Below, piece by piece: positions 11,790-22,622 of a stretch of DNA of 64,000 nucleotides. Source of the stretch: Flaccisagitta enflata (taxonomy: Eukaryota; Chaetognatha; Sagittoidea; Aphragmophora). The stretch is taken from contig OZ231128.1 of the NCBI GenBank assembly GCA_965153355.1, forward strand, positions 14,570,001 to 14,634,000. Reading direction: 5' to 3'. Both the position numbers and the translations under genes were made by a program. Under the pieces are notes generated by a model that was not told where the DNA came from, ran no database searches, and saw nothing but the letters and a program-made list of their open reading frames with translations. Within the stretch, counting starts at the first letter, position 1, and each line of letters opens with the position of its first letter.

Positions 11790-12480
11790 CTCTTTTTGGG
11801 CAGCGGCCCCGAAGGGGACAAAGTCCTGTAGAACACAGGGGACTTTCGTTCGTTCGTTTGTTTGTCCGTTTGTTAGTCCCCCCCTCATCTGGCTCTCAGG
11901 CCTCATGTTTGGCCTCTGAGACCTCAAATCTGGCCTCTCAGGCCTCAAATCCAGCCTCTCAGGCCTCAAATCCAGCCTCTCAGGCCTCAAACCTGGCCTC
12001 TCAGGCCTCAAATTGGGCTTCTCAGGCCTCAAATTGGGCTTCTCAGGCCTCAAATCCAAATTTTTAGGCCTCAAGCCTCAAATCCAGCCTCTCAGGCTTC
12101 AAACCTGGCCTCTTAGGCCTCAAATTGGGCTTCTCAGGCATCAAATTAGGCCCCTCAGGCCTCAAATCAGCTATCTAAGCCTCAATTTATTGCTCTCAGG
12201 CTTCAAATCAGCCCTCTGACCTTTCAAGCCTTAATCCGGCTCTCTCAAGCCTCAAGTCAGCCCTCAGGCGTTCTCAGGCCTTACATTAGCCTTCTTAGAC
12301 CTCGGTCTAGGCTCTTAAAGGCCTCTATAGCATCTCATCTACTTCTTCAGGCAGGACAAACATAAGTCCCCCTGTGTTCTACAGGACTTTGTCCCCTTCG
12401 GGGTCACTGCCCTGCTCCCCCTCACTCCAATTCACAATCACTTAAAGCATGGCAACGGGTATTGCTGACCACATATTGCC
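11790..12480. repeat. Foldback/minisatellite cluster
   Basis: GGGCAGCGGCCCCGAAGGGG, the CCTGTAGAACACAGG palindrome, TTCG/TTTG units and then a 20-21 bp array (CAGGCCTCAAATCCAGCCTCT) from 11890 to 12310, closed by GTCCCCCTGTGTTCTACAGG and the GGCAACGGGTATTGCTGACC block. Confidence 0.85.
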
Positions 12481-12490
12481 CTTGGGCGAC

Positions 12491-12515
12491 CTCTTCTTCT
12501 TCTTCTTCTTCTCTT

Positions 12516-12547
<32 letters not shown>

Positions 12548-12599
12548 TTCTTCTTCTCCTTCTTCTTCTTCTTCTTCTTCTTCTTCTCCTACTTCTCCT
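12491..12599. repeat. (CTT)n microsatellite
   Basis: CTT repeat with a few CTC interruptions, lying between two foldback copies. Confidence 0.95.
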
Positions 12600-13090
12600 T
12601 TTGGGCAGCGGCCTGAAAGTCGTAACTATCTTTACATATGCAGTTTCTCCTTCTCTCCTTCCTCCTCCTACATCCCCCTCAAACCCAGTCTCAAGGCTCA
12701 ATTCCAGTTTTGAGGCCCACATCCCAGCCTCAAGGCCCAAATCCTAGCCTCAGCCTAAGTCTGCCTGTTGGTGCAGTCTTGAGCCCAAACCTCAGCCTCA
12801 ATGTCGAAATCTCGCCAAGGCCCAGATCCTGGCCTTGAGGCTGAGCTCACCTCCAGGCTAGGTTTGAGCCTTGAGGCTAGGATTTGGGCCTTGAGGCTGG
12901 AATGGGCCTCCAAGGAGGTGAGCCTCGGGGGGTGGTCTCGAGACTGGGGATTTGAGGAAGGGACAGAGAAGAGGAAGAAAAATCCCGCGTGTGTTAAGGT
13001 CATCACCCATTCGGGCCATTGCCTGCTCCCCTCAACTTCAGCCACAGCCACCTAGCCGACCGGGCACCGGGTACGCTGACCATCTAAGCG
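12600..13090. mobile_element. Foldback element with 20 bp core that inverts at its centre
   Basis: The left arm GGGCAGCGGCCTG and a GTCGTAACTATCTT segment face ...AAGGTCATCACCCATTCGGG on the right. The core units switch from CTCAAGGCCCAAATCC to GGATTTGGGCCTTGAG near 12840. Confidence 0.65.
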
Positions 13091-13179
13091 CTTTGCACGA
13101 CTATTTTGTGTGACTATGAAGAGGCGTGACCTATCTTTGGAGCAGAAATGTCTCTTACTTCTCCTTCTTCTCCCTCCCA

Positions 13180-13760
13180 CCCCCCCTAGAGGCCCAAATC
13201 CTAGCCTCGAGCTCAAATCAAAACCTCAGCTCAAATCTAGCCTCTCCAATCCAGCCTCAGGCTCAAATTCCATCCTCGAAGCTCAAATCCCAGCCCCCAA
13301 GCTCAAATCCCAGCCTCAAAACTCAAATCCCAGCCTCAAAGCTCAAATCCCAGCCTCAAGGCTCAATTCCTAGACTCGAGGCCCAAATCCTAGTCTCGAG
13401 GCCCAAATTCTAGTCTCGAGGCCCATATCCTAGTCTCGAGGCCCAAATCCCAGTCTTGAGGCTCAAATCCCAGCGTTAAAGCTCAAATTTCAGCATTGAA
13501 GCTCGAATCCCAACCATGAAGCTCAATTCCTAGCCTCGAATCTCAAATCCTAGCCTTGAGGCTCAAATCCCAGCCTCCAGGCTCAAATCCAGCCTCCAGG
13601 CTCAAATCCAGCCTCCAGACCCTAATCCCAGCCTTGAGGCTCAAATAAAATCAGCATAGGTCATTAGCCCCTTTGGGGCTGCTGTCCCACTAACCACCTT
13701 ACACCCACATACACTCACATAGGGGCAACGGATACCGCTAATCATCTAACGCTTTTGCAA
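13180..13760. repeat. 20 bp minisatellite (CTCAAATCCCAGCCTCAAGG)
   Basis: About 23 diverged units in one orientation, followed by CCCCTTTGGGGCTGCTG and the GGCAACGGATACCGCTAATC block. Confidence 0.85.
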
Positions 13761-13763
13761 CTA

Positions 13764-13772
13764 TTCTTTTTC

Positions 13773-13804
<32 letters not shown>

Positions 13805-13934
13805 TTTCTTTTTCTTTTTCTTTTTCTTTTTCTTTTTCTTTTTCTCCTTCTTTTTCTTTTTCTTCTTCTGCTTCTGCTTCTTTTTTTCACTCTCTGTCTT
13901 CTTCTTTGTTTTCTTTGTCTTCTTTTTCTTTTTA
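13764..13934. repeat. (CTTTTT)n microsatellite
   Basis: Hexanucleotide array passing into CTTCTG/TTTGTC variants. It ends at the TTTTTAG that opens the next hairpin element. Confidence 0.95.
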
Positions 13935-14119
13935 GTTGCGGACACGCAACTCTATAAGAGGCTTTGTCTGTCGGTCGATCCGTCGGTCGGTCAGTGGGTC
14001 GGTCGGTCGGTCAGTCGGTTGGTCGGTCCGTGGACACAAGTCGAAAAGTGAAGAAACGCCCATTTCTGCCCCTGCCCACCCGTCCGCAACTGGTGGCTGT
14101 GTATCCAGCCTTGGTTTTT
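13930..14119 (+). mobile_element. Hairpin element copy (stem GTTGCG)
   Basis: Opens TTTTTAGTTGCGGACACGCA, whose GTTGCG/CGCAAC ends form a 6 bp stem over GACA. A (GGTC)n tract follows. Near the end GTCCGCAACT is again the complement of the opening AGTTGCGGAC. The last hairpin is GGCTG-TGTATC-CAGCC, then TTGG. A stem change from the common GTCGCG is matched in both complementary segments. Confidence 0.75.
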
Positions 14120-14520
14120 GGGCAGCGGCCCCGAAGGGGTTGATGACCTATGCTTTCACACATATGGGGAATTTTCTCCTCCTTCTTCTTCTTCTTCGTA
14201 CCCTCCCTTCCCCCAGCCTCCAGGCCCATATCTCAGCCTGGAGGCCCATATTCCAGCCACAAGGCCCAAATCCCAGTCTTGAGGCCCAAATCCCACCCTC
14301 AAGGTCCAAATCCCAAGCCAAAGGCCCAGATTCTACTCTCTAGGGATTTGGGCCTCAAGACTGGGATTTGGGCCTCGAGGCTGGGATATGGGCCTCCAGG
14401 CTGAGATATAGGCCTGGAGGCTGGGAGGAGGGGGGGTGCGGAGAAGGAGAAGAAGGAGGAGAAAATTCCCCATATGTGTGAAAGCATAGGTCATCGACCC
14501 CTTTGGGGCCGCTGCCCTGC
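14115..14520. mobile_element. Foldback element, long near-perfect arms
   Basis: GGGCAGCGGCCCCGAAGGGG, TTGATGACCTATGCTTTCAC and ACATATGGGGAATTTTCTCC on the left are mirrored by GGAGAAAATTCCCCATATGT, GTGAAAGCATAGGTCATCGA and CCCCTTTGGGGCCGCTGCCC on the right. The 20 bp core (GGCCCAAATCCCAGTCTTGA) inverts around 14345. Confidence 0.8.
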
Positions 14521-14599
14521 TCCCCCCTCAACTTCAACCACAACCTACCGCAGGGCACGGGTACCGCTGACCATCTAACGCTTTTGCAACTATTCTTCC

Positions 14600-14665
14600 T
14601 CTTTACTGCTCCTGCCCAACCGTCCACGACTGGATTGCCATGTATCCGGCCTTGTTTTACTTTTC
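14600..14665 (+). repeat. 3' end fragment of the hairpin element
   Basis: Only the conserved 3' block is present: CTGCTCCTGCCCAACCGTCC, ACGACTGGATTGCC, ATGTATCCGGCCTTGTTTT. A separate TTTTTAGTTGCGACAAAGCA opening lies at 14741. Confidence 0.6.
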
Positions 14666-14991
14666 TCCCATTAAGTAACATGGAAGTAACATTGGGAGTG
14701 TGTTGCTCTGGAACGATAAAGGTGTTAACTGCTCCACTACCTTTTTAGTTGCGACAAAGCACCTCTATAATCCCCCAATTTCAGTACTATTTACATAGAC
14801 TACCTTGGGTAAGGATCTGCAGGGGATGAATCAGACGAGAAACAGCCCCAAGGTCCATTCACATGGCTAGAGGCCACAACGACTGCTGACATACTGCCTA
14901 CAACGTCACTTGCCTAATGTGCCTCCTTGTCTGCTTCTCGGTCTGTCTGCTTCTCAGCTTGTCACTCTAAACCTGTCGTTGATATCTAAAG

Positions 14992-15522
14992 ACTTGAACT
15001 CTGAGCCGGACTTACCCTCCGCGGGGCCCTAGGCTTGACTGCTTCCGCGGGGCCCCCCAGCCCCTCTCCATGGGCCCTACCACCCCTTTCCTTTGGCTTT
15101 TCCACCCTTGCTGCCCCCCCTCTTCCTCTAACAAAAGCTCATTTGGAAGAACAGTGGTATTTATTTTCTTATTTATAACATATCACAATAAGATTTTTTT
15201 CAAATATTAAATGTATTTAATTCTGAAAAAAAAATCTGATAGATTATTGTTTGCAATTTTATATTGAGCAATTACTTGGTACAATACATTGTAAGAGGGG
15301 ATTGAAAAAAGAAAACTTCCCAAAAAATTCCAGTAGTTCCCCTTTTAAATAATAATGTCAATGAATTTCTTTGATACCTCAGTATTTTATCTAAAATAAT
15401 GGATTTTTTTTAACTCTTTTTATTCTTTAATTCAATTTCTTTCTGTGTTTCTTTTTGACTTCTTCTCATTCTTTCCCTTTTCCCCCTTTTTTTTCCTCTT
15501 TTGCTTTGTTTCTATGTTTTAC

Positions 15523-15582
<60 letters not shown>

Positions 15583-15717
15583 ACTTTCTTTCTTTTTTCC
15601 TTTCTTTTTTTCTTTTTTTTTTTCTGAGTTGGGGGCTCTACCGCGGGGCCCCCGTTACCGCGGGGCCCCAGGCTTAAGCCTCGTAAGCCTATTGGGAAGT
15701 CCGGCTCAGCTTGAACT
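14992..15717. mobile_element. Possible foldback element with CGCGGGGCCC repeats
   Basis: CTTGAACTCTGAGCCGGACT at the left is the approximate complement of AGTCCGGCTCAGCTTGAA at the right. Both ends contain paired CCGCGGGGCCC words. The AT-rich middle includes a (CTTT)n array at 15522-15625. No coding frame. Confidence 0.45.
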
Positions 15718-15719
15718 TA

Positions 15720-15903
15720 TTCTGCCATGCCTACCATGCTCTTACTAAAAATTATCTTTTGATTTTATTTTTATTTTGTTTACACCACCGAAATTATGCA
15801 TCTGGGGTGAAGGGATTTGACTCCTTGCTTAAATCCATACCGTCCCTTTGTACTCGTCCTTGTTGCTTGTACAATGTACAATGAATGTATTTCATTTCAT
15901 TTT

Positions 15904-15935
<32 letters not shown>

Positions 15936-16311
15936 GAAAAACTAAAAAGAAATCTCATAGATCAGGTTGTATGCTCTAGAGGCAGGCATGCCTTATCACC
16001 AGGTGCACTCTAGCGGTATTCCACTGTACACATTTCTTTATTTATGAACCAAGTTTGGAACAACAACAACAATAACAGACAGATGGAAGAATGGCTGGAA
16101 GGACGGACATCTGGAAATTCACCCCTGCGTCTTACAGGACATCGGCTCTCTTGGGCCACTGCCAAAAAAGGTATAACCAGCAATTGGGCAGGAGCAGAAA
16201 TGCAAAAACCGCCTACCAGTAATGGCGGCTGTCGCCCTGAGGAAAAAAGTTGTGAGTATTGGTCATTTTTCATCAAGCTTTTGTCTTCAGTCAGTGCAAA
16301 TCTTTCTATTT
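15720..16311. other. Spacer with (CTT)n, no gene seen
   Basis: (CTT)n at 15901-15933, then a degenerate foldback arm at 16080-16175 (CTTACAGGACATCGG, GGCCACTGCC). No supported exon. Confidence 0.55.
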
Positions 16312-16319
16312 GTTAGATC

Positions 16320-16449
16320 TAGGGATGTGGAAGCGGTCAATTTTTATGCCGCTTCCACCCCTTCCGCTTCCGCTTCCATTTTGTAAAAAAAATACAAGTT
16401 GCTATCCCACCCACCAAAACGGAAGCAGTCAATCGCTTCCACATCCCTA
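16320..16449. mobile_element. hAT-like MITE, 130 bp, with 8 bp target duplication
   Basis: Termini TAGGGATGTGGAAGCG and CGCTTCCACATCCCTA are exact reverse complements. GTTAGATC is repeated directly at 16312-16319 and 16450-16457. Eight-base duplications and short inverted ends are typical of hAT elements. The interior is not coding. Confidence 0.88.
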
Positions 16450-16454
16450 GTTAG

Positions 16455-18345
16455 ATCAAATCAAGTTTCTGTTTATGAGATCAAATTTATGGTACCAAAT
16501 AAACAAATTTGTTTAAGAGAATTAGGGAGTGTAAATTTTTATGAAGACAAATTTGTGGTACCAAATAAACAAATTTATGTTTATTTGGAAAGGAAATTGG
16601 AAGCAAATAAATGATTTTGGATGAGGAGGAGGAGGAGGGGGAGGAGGAGGAGAGAAATATAAAAATCTTTTTATGAGATCCAACTTATGGTACCAAACAA
16701 ACAAATTTGTTTATGAGGTTCATATTTTTGGTGTTTATAAACATAAAAACTTCTAAAGGAGTGTAAATGTTTATGAAAACAAATTCATGGTGCCAAATAA
16801 ACGATTTTTTGTTTATTTTGAAAGGAAATTGGGAGCAAATAAACAATTTTGGATGAGGAGGAGGAAGAGGAGGGGGAAGAGGAGGAGAGAAATATAAAAA
16901 TCAGTTTATGAGATCCAATTTATGGTACCAACTAAACAAATTCGTTTATGAGGTTCATATTTTTGGTGTTTATAAACACAATAATTTCTAAAGGAGTGTA
17001 AACGTTTATGAAAACCAATTTATGGTGCCAAATAAACAATTTTTTGTTTATTTAGAAAAAATTTCTAAAAGAGTGTAAACGTTTATAAAAACCAATTTAT
17101 GGTGCCAAATAAACGATTTTTTGTTTATTTGGAAAGAAAATTGGGTGCAAATAAACAATTTTGGATGAGGAGGAGGAGGAGGAGGAGGAGGAGGAGGAGG
17201 AGGAGGAGGAGGAAAAAAATATAAAAATCTGTTTATGAGATCAAATTTATGGTACCAAATAAACAAATTTGTTTATGAGATTCATATTTTTGGTGTTTAT
17301 AAACACAATAATTTCTAAAGGAGTGTAAACGTTTATAAAAACCAATTTATGGTGCCAAATAAACGATTTTTTGTTTATTTGGAATGAAAATTGGGTGCAA
17401 ATAAACGATTTTGGATGAGGAGGAGGAGGAGGAGGAGGAGGAGGAGGAGGAGGAGGAGGAGGAGAAAAATATAAAAATCTGTTTATGAGACCAAATTTAT
17501 GGTACCAAATAAACAAATTTGTTTATGTGATTCATATTTTTGATGTTGATAAACACAAAAATTTCTAAAGGAGTGTAAACGTTTATGAAAAACAATTTAT
17601 GGTGCCAAATAAACGAATTTTTGTTTATTTAGAAAAAATTTCTAAAAGAGTGTAAACGTTTATAAAAACCAATTTATGGTGCCAAATAAACGATTTTTTG
17701 TTTATTTGGAAAGAAAATTGGGTGCAAATAAACGATTTTGGATGAGGAGGAGGAGGAGGAGGAGGAGGAGGAGGAGGAGGAGGAAAAGAAAAATATAAGA
17801 ATCTGTTTATGAGATCAAATTTATGGTACCAAATAAACAAATTCGTTTATGAGATTCATATTTTTGGTGTTTATAAACACAACAATTTCTAAAGGAGTGT
17901 AAACGTTTATGAAAACCAATTTATGCTGCCAAATAAACAATTTGTTGTTTATTTAGAAAAAATTTCTAAAAGAGTGTAAACGTTTATGAAAACAAATTTA
18001 TGGTGCCAAATAAACGATTTTTGTTTATTTGGAAAGGAAATTGGGAGCAAATAAACGATTTTGGATGAGGAGGAGGAGGAGGAGGAGGAGGAGGAGGAGG
18101 AGGAGGAGGAGGAGAGAAATATAAAAATCTGTTTATGAGATCCAATTTATGGTACCAAATAAACAAATTCGTTTATGAGGTTCATATTTTTGGTGTTTAT
18201 AAACACAAAAACTTCTAAAGGAGTGTAAACGTTTATGAAAACAAATTATGTTTATTTGGAAAGGAAATTGGGAGCAAATAAACGATTTTGGATTAGGAGG
18301 AGGAGTAGGGGGAGGAGGAGAAAAAAGATGCTAAAGTACTATTTC
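16455..18345. repeat. Higher-order AT-rich satellite with GGA tracts
   Basis: Seven GATGAGGAGGAGG tracts, at about 16619, 16853, 17164, 17414, 17740, 18062 and 18293, mark units of 231-326 bp. Each unit carries the words GGTACCAAATAAACAAATTT, GGTGTTTATAAACAC, AAAGGAGTGTAAACG and GGTGCCAAATAAACGATTTT. Long and short units differ mostly by an extra ~75 bp piece (TTTAGAAAAAATTTCTAAAA) and by GGA tract length. TTTATAAA palindromes recur throughout. The poly-Pro frames are artefacts. Confidence 0.92.
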
Positions 18346-18830
18346 CTTGGCAATTTTTGTGGCTATAAACAAAAGAAATAGGGGGCAAATAAACAATTTT
18401 TTTTTATTTTTTGGTGTTTATCAATACAAAAAAATTAGCGTTTACAAACACTTAATTTTTGTTGTTTATAAACAACAATATTATTGTGTTTATAAACGAT
18501 CAATCATGGGCTCTTTTTAACGATTTTTGGGGTCAAAAAAATCAGTAGCAACCTTCAAAATTTTGATTTTTCTAATAGAACATTTTCTAGTGTGGACATT
18601 TTCAGTTTGTACTGCTCAGGTCAAACAATCTCTTATTTTCCTTCATTCATAAACAGTGATGTATAGTCGTTTATAAACAACGTTTTTTACTGCCATTTAA
18701 ACAATTTTCGTTTATTTGACTTGCATTTCTAATGTTTATAAACAGTTGTATACCATTGTTTATAAACGGCGTTTATTTGGCGTTTATAAACACCCCTGAT
18801 ATCGAGCACGTAATATCTCCCATCTAAATC
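18346..18830. repeat. Degenerate continuation of the AT-rich satellite
   Basis: GTTTATAAACA palindromes continue without the unit structure or the GGA tract. Confidence 0.6.
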
Positions 18831-19472
18831 CTGAGATATGCCCCCTCAGGACGGAGGGAAGGATAGACGTCTCAAAATTCAGCCCCGTGTTCTACAAGAC
18901 ATAGGCCCTTTAGTGCCGCTGCCCTGCTCTCACTCTACTTCATAACTGGATCACTCCCCTCAGGGCATCGCGTACCGCTGACCATGAGCGATCCTTGCAT
19001 GACTTGTTTTCATTGCTTTACTTTCTACATTCCTTTTTGGGCATCGGCCCTGAAGGGGTTGATGACCTATGCTTTCACACACATGGGGGATTTTCTCCTT
19101 CTTCTACATCCCCCCCTCAAATCCCAGTCTCGAGGCCCAAATTTTGGTTTTGAGGCCCAAATCCTAATTGTTGAGGCCCAAATCCCAGCCTCAAGGCCCA
19201 AATCCTAGCCTCAAGGCCCAAATCTTAGCGTCAAGGCCCAAATCCTAGCCTCAAGGCCCAGATTCTAGCCTTGAGGCCCAAATCTCAGCCTCCAGGCTAG
19301 AATTTGGGCATTGAGGCTAGGATTTGGGCTGGAGGCTGGGATTTGGGCTTGAGGCTGGGATTTGGGCCTCAAGACTGGAATTTGGGCCTCGAGACTGGGT
19401 TTTGAGGGGGAGGGATGGAGGAGAAGAAATAGTCGCTAAAGCGTTAGATGGTCAACGGTTCTTATTGCCCCT
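18830..19472. repeat. Foldback/minisatellite copy, interrupted by the 19481 element
   Basis: GGGCATCGGCCCTGAAGGGG, TTGATGACCTATGCTTTCAC and a 20 bp array (CTCAAGGCCCAAATCCTAGC) that inverts near 19300. It continues after the inserted element at 20098. Confidence 0.8.
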
Positions 19473-19480
19473 ATGAGTAT

Positions 19481-20097
19481 TAGACCCATTTTTTCCTGAG
19501 GCTTTTGTAGCTAGAAAACATATGACAGTGCCATATTGTTGCAAAGTCTATCTGCTATCATGTTGTAAAAAGAAAAAAACAATTTTCAAAATTCTTGGCT
19601 CGGTTCTTGAACGGTGAAATTTGCTAAAAGTATAGGAAAATAAACATTTCAAAATAGATTTTTTTTGAAATCTGATTGCAGATTCAGATTCTTCATGAAA
19701 AAGTATGAATGAAAAGTACTCTTCTTTTTTTGATATTTTTACAGGAAACCTGTCAAATATAAAAAAAACTAACGAAAAATGTGAATTTGTTCTTTTGTTT
19801 GCTTTTTTCTATTAAAATTGAATTTTTCACTATGTTCCCAAAAGAATCTTTAAAAATGAATTATACTTTGTGTACCTACTTTTTCATGGAGAACAAGAAT
19901 CTGCAATCAGATTTCAAAAATTTTCATTTTGAAATTTTCGTTTTCCTATACTTTTAGCAGATTTCACCGTTTGAGAACCGAGCCAAGAATTTTGAAAATT
20001 ATTTTTTTCTTTTTCTAACATAGCAGAGAGACTTTGCCACAATATGGCACTGTCATATGTTTTCTAGCTACAAATGTCTCGGGGAAAAATGGGTCTA
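19481..20097. mobile_element. Palindromic element, 617 bp, with 8 bp target duplication
   Basis: Ends TAGACCCATTTTTTCC and GGAAAAATGGGTCTA are inverted. ATGAGTAT flanks it at 19473-19480 and 20098-20105. Pairing extends through GTAGCTAGAAAACATATGAC, CAATTTTCAAAATTCTTGGC and beyond. The length of the duplication fits hAT. It entered an older foldback/minisatellite copy, whose sequence resumes on the far side. Confidence 0.88.
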
Positions 20098-20620
20098 ATG
20101 AGTATGTGTGCATGTGTGATGGTGAGAGGGGCAGCGCCCCCGAAGAGGTCGATGTCCTATGCTTAGTTTAGAGGTTTTATGTTGAGACTCGAGCTGGAAT
20201 TTGAGACTCAAGACTGGGAGATCAACGCTGAGGCTTGAATTTGTGCCTATATTGTGGTAATATAGCCCCAAAGATGGGGTTTAAGCGTAGAATGTAGAAT
20301 TATAGCCTGCAGGCTGGGGTTTGAGCCTCAAAGCTGATATTTGAGCTTTAAAGCCGGAAATTGAGCCTCAAGGGGGGAATGTAAGGATGAGGAGGAGGTG
20401 AAGGAGTAATTTCCCCTATGTGTCAAAGCATAGGTCATCGGCCCCTTTGGGGCCGCTGCCCAAAAGGAGAAGGAGGAGAAAATTCCCCATGTGTGTGAAA
20501 GCATAGTTCATCGACCCCTTAGGGGCCCCTGCCCTGCTCCCCCCCCCCTCAACTTCAAGCACAACTTACTTAGGCAGGGCACGGGTACCGCTGACAATCT
20601 AACGCTTTTGCGACTATTAG
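20098..20620. repeat. Remainder of a foldback/minisatellite copy
   Basis: GGGCAGCGCCCCCGAAGAGG with a weak 20 bp array, then CAAAGCATAGGTCATCGGCC, GGGGCCGCTGCCC and a second nested set of arms ending in the GGGTACCGCTGAC block. Confidence 0.75.
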
Positions 20621-21175
20621 TTTTCTGGGCTTTCCCCTGGGCTTACCCGTTGGTTTAGGCATGCAGCATAATGACCAGCAAAAGATACAGAAAAGATAAT
20701 TGTGCCTTCAGTGGAAGCAAAAGATGGTCGAGCAACTTAATAAATCGCGAGCGAGAGCGAGAGCGCAATTCAATATACTAAGCCACTTCGAGCGTAATCA
20801 TGAAAATAAACATAAGTTCATCAAAAGTTCAAAACTTTTTTCGCACTGTGTTTATGGTGGCTGACTGCTCAATGCGGTATTAACTAGTGGTGCTGAGCTG
20901 GAAAGAACGTAATACAAATGCTTTATCAACTTGAACAAAAGTCCCTTTAGCCAAGAATCCGGTTGTTCTGCGTCGAGTAGTCGCTAACTTACGCTCATTT
21001 TCTTAATTTACATAATTAAGTAAGAACTTGAATTTGCTGCAGTCCTAAGCTTCGTTAAGCGCCAATATTTGCAGGAATGACTTCAGGTGGTTAATACGCA
21101 AGGTTATTATCAGTTTTAGACAGTTCTGAAAGATGAAATTTTTTCAAGTCACGATGACGCCTGTTCGCGGATCTA
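20621..21175. other. No gene or repeat recognised
   Basis: Apparently unique sequence; a short GAGCGAGAGCGAGAGCGC run at about 20747-20765 is the only low-complexity part. Confidence 0.5.
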
Positions 21176-21545
21176 ACCTCATCCAACAAGTCTCTACATT
21201 GATTAACTTATCTAAACTTGTATTGTCTCTCAATATTCCTCATTTTCATCCAACATGTCTCTACATTGATCCATTTATCTAAACTTGTATTCGTATTGTC
21301 TCTCGATATTCCTCATCTTCATCCAACATGTCTCTACATTGATCAATTTATCTAAACTTGCATTGTCTCTCGATATTCCCTATCTTCATCCAACATGTCT
21401 CTACATTGATCGACTTATCTAAACTTGTATCGTCTCTTGATATTCCTCATCCTCATCCAACATGTCTCTACATTAATCGACTTATCTAAACCTGTATTGT
21501 CTCTCGATATTCCACATCCTCATCCAACATGTCTCTCCATCCTTT
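21176..21545. repeat. 67 bp tandem repeat, six copies
   Basis: The word AACATGTCTCT (first copy AACAAGTCTCT) starts at 21185, 21252, 21325, 21392, 21459 and 21526. Spacing is 67, 73, 67, 67 and 67 bp. The 73 bp unit has a 6 bp insertion. On the minus strand the first unit is the end of the 21486-21989 frame. Confidence 0.92.
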
Positions 21546-21989
21546 TTCTTCAGGAATTCCCATCGCGTTTTTCCCATTAGATTCCATCTTTTCTCGTATC
21601 TTGTCTTTTGTTTGTTTGTTTTGTCTTTTGTTTTCTTGTCTATTTTTTGTTCCCTCTTGTTGAATTCTGCTACTTGCTAATAAAGCGCCAGTCTCTGTTT
21701 CCTTTTGTTCTACTTGCCGTTCCTGCTGTTGTTGCTGCTGCTGCTGTCGCTGTCGTTGCCGCACGAGCTCCCTCTCCCGGTCCTGTTGCCGCTTTATTTG
21801 CTGTTGCGCAAAAGAACAATTGATGCATATTTTGCGGCATAACTGACATTCGCAGGGAAAGTCATTGGGAATGGAATTTGCGAACCGGTCGTAAGATGTC
21901 GTTCGTTTGTTTTCATGTTTCTGTCGCTGTCGTCGATTTGCTTCCTCCTTTCTCGAATCGCGTCGATTCTCCATTGGAAAGCCGGTCAC
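21486..21989 (-). CDS. Possible Cys- and Gln-rich protein, 167 aa, unrecognised
   Basis: I do not recognise this protein. The frame is rich in Arg, Lys, Glu and Gln. Residues ~46-58 hold a Cys cluster (CECQLCRKICINC, spacing C-x-C-x2-C-x3-C-x2-C) that could bind metal. It is followed by a charged stretch likely to be helical, with a run of eight Gln around residue 80. The C-terminus RDMLDEDVEYRETIQV is the first unit of the 67 bp tandem repeat, which then repeats downstream out of frame after the stop. Such repeat capture suggests either that the coding 3' end was amplified or that the frame is accidental. No splice sites or neighbours support it. It could be an exon of a larger gene or noise. 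Confidence 0.3.
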   Translation of the reverse strand: MTGFPMENRRDSRKEEANRRQRQKHENKRTTSYDRFANSIPNDFPCECQLCRKICINCSFAQQQIKRQQDRERELVRQRQRQQQQQQQQERQVEQKETETGALLASSRIQQEGTKNRQENKRQNKQTKDKIREKMESNGKNAMGIPEEKGWRDMLDEDVEYRETIQV

Positions 21990-22059
21990 ATCGTTTTGGT
22001 CAGCAGACTAAGCAAGAAATTTATTCTTTTACATATCGATTAAATTACGGTTTCAGATA

Positions 22060-22429
22060 TTCCTTTGAGAAATCAGGGTTGTAATGTCAACCGTTGAAAA
22101 CTAAAGAGCTGGTTTATAGGACTTTTTCAGGTTAAGACATGCCATGACAGGTACATCCTTGGTTCTGGGAAGCATTCGAATATGTATTCTGGATATTGAC
22201 ATCAGTTTTGCTACCAGAGGTGGTTTTTCACTAGTCCGTATTTTAACTTGATTAAATTGTGCATCTGTTTCGTTACTAAAGCCTTTCAATTCGACGGATT
22301 AAAATAATGAGGAAATTGTCCAGTGCCGAACCTGGGAAAAAAAAGAAAACAAAAGACATGCGAAAGTGTTTTCTTTGAGACGGCTTGCATTTGAAGGCAA
22401 CATTCAAAGTTCAGAAACCACATTTAATC
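22060..22429. other. No gene or repeat recognised
   Basis: Plain sequence without supported exons or tandem structure. Confidence 0.45.
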
Positions 22430-22622
22430 GTGTAACGCGGGGCTACATAACCATCGCGGACGGTGGGCAAGGGAGTGCAAACCTCTAAAAACATTGGCAG
22501 AACCACAAGGACAACCGCAGCATCTTTGATGTGCGTCCTTCCAGTTTTCGATTTTAACATTACGGACTAACGAACGGACGGACTCGACCCTAAAAGAGTC
22601 GCAAGTCTGCATCTAAAACGTC
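22430..22622 (-). mobile_element. Hairpin element copy, diverged
   Basis: Read on the minus strand it opens TTTTAGATGCAGACTTGCGA and CTCTTTTAGGGTCGAG, has CCGTCCGTTCG units and ends near CTTGCCCACCGTCCGCGATG. It retains element order but only partial stem pairing. Confidence 0.5.
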
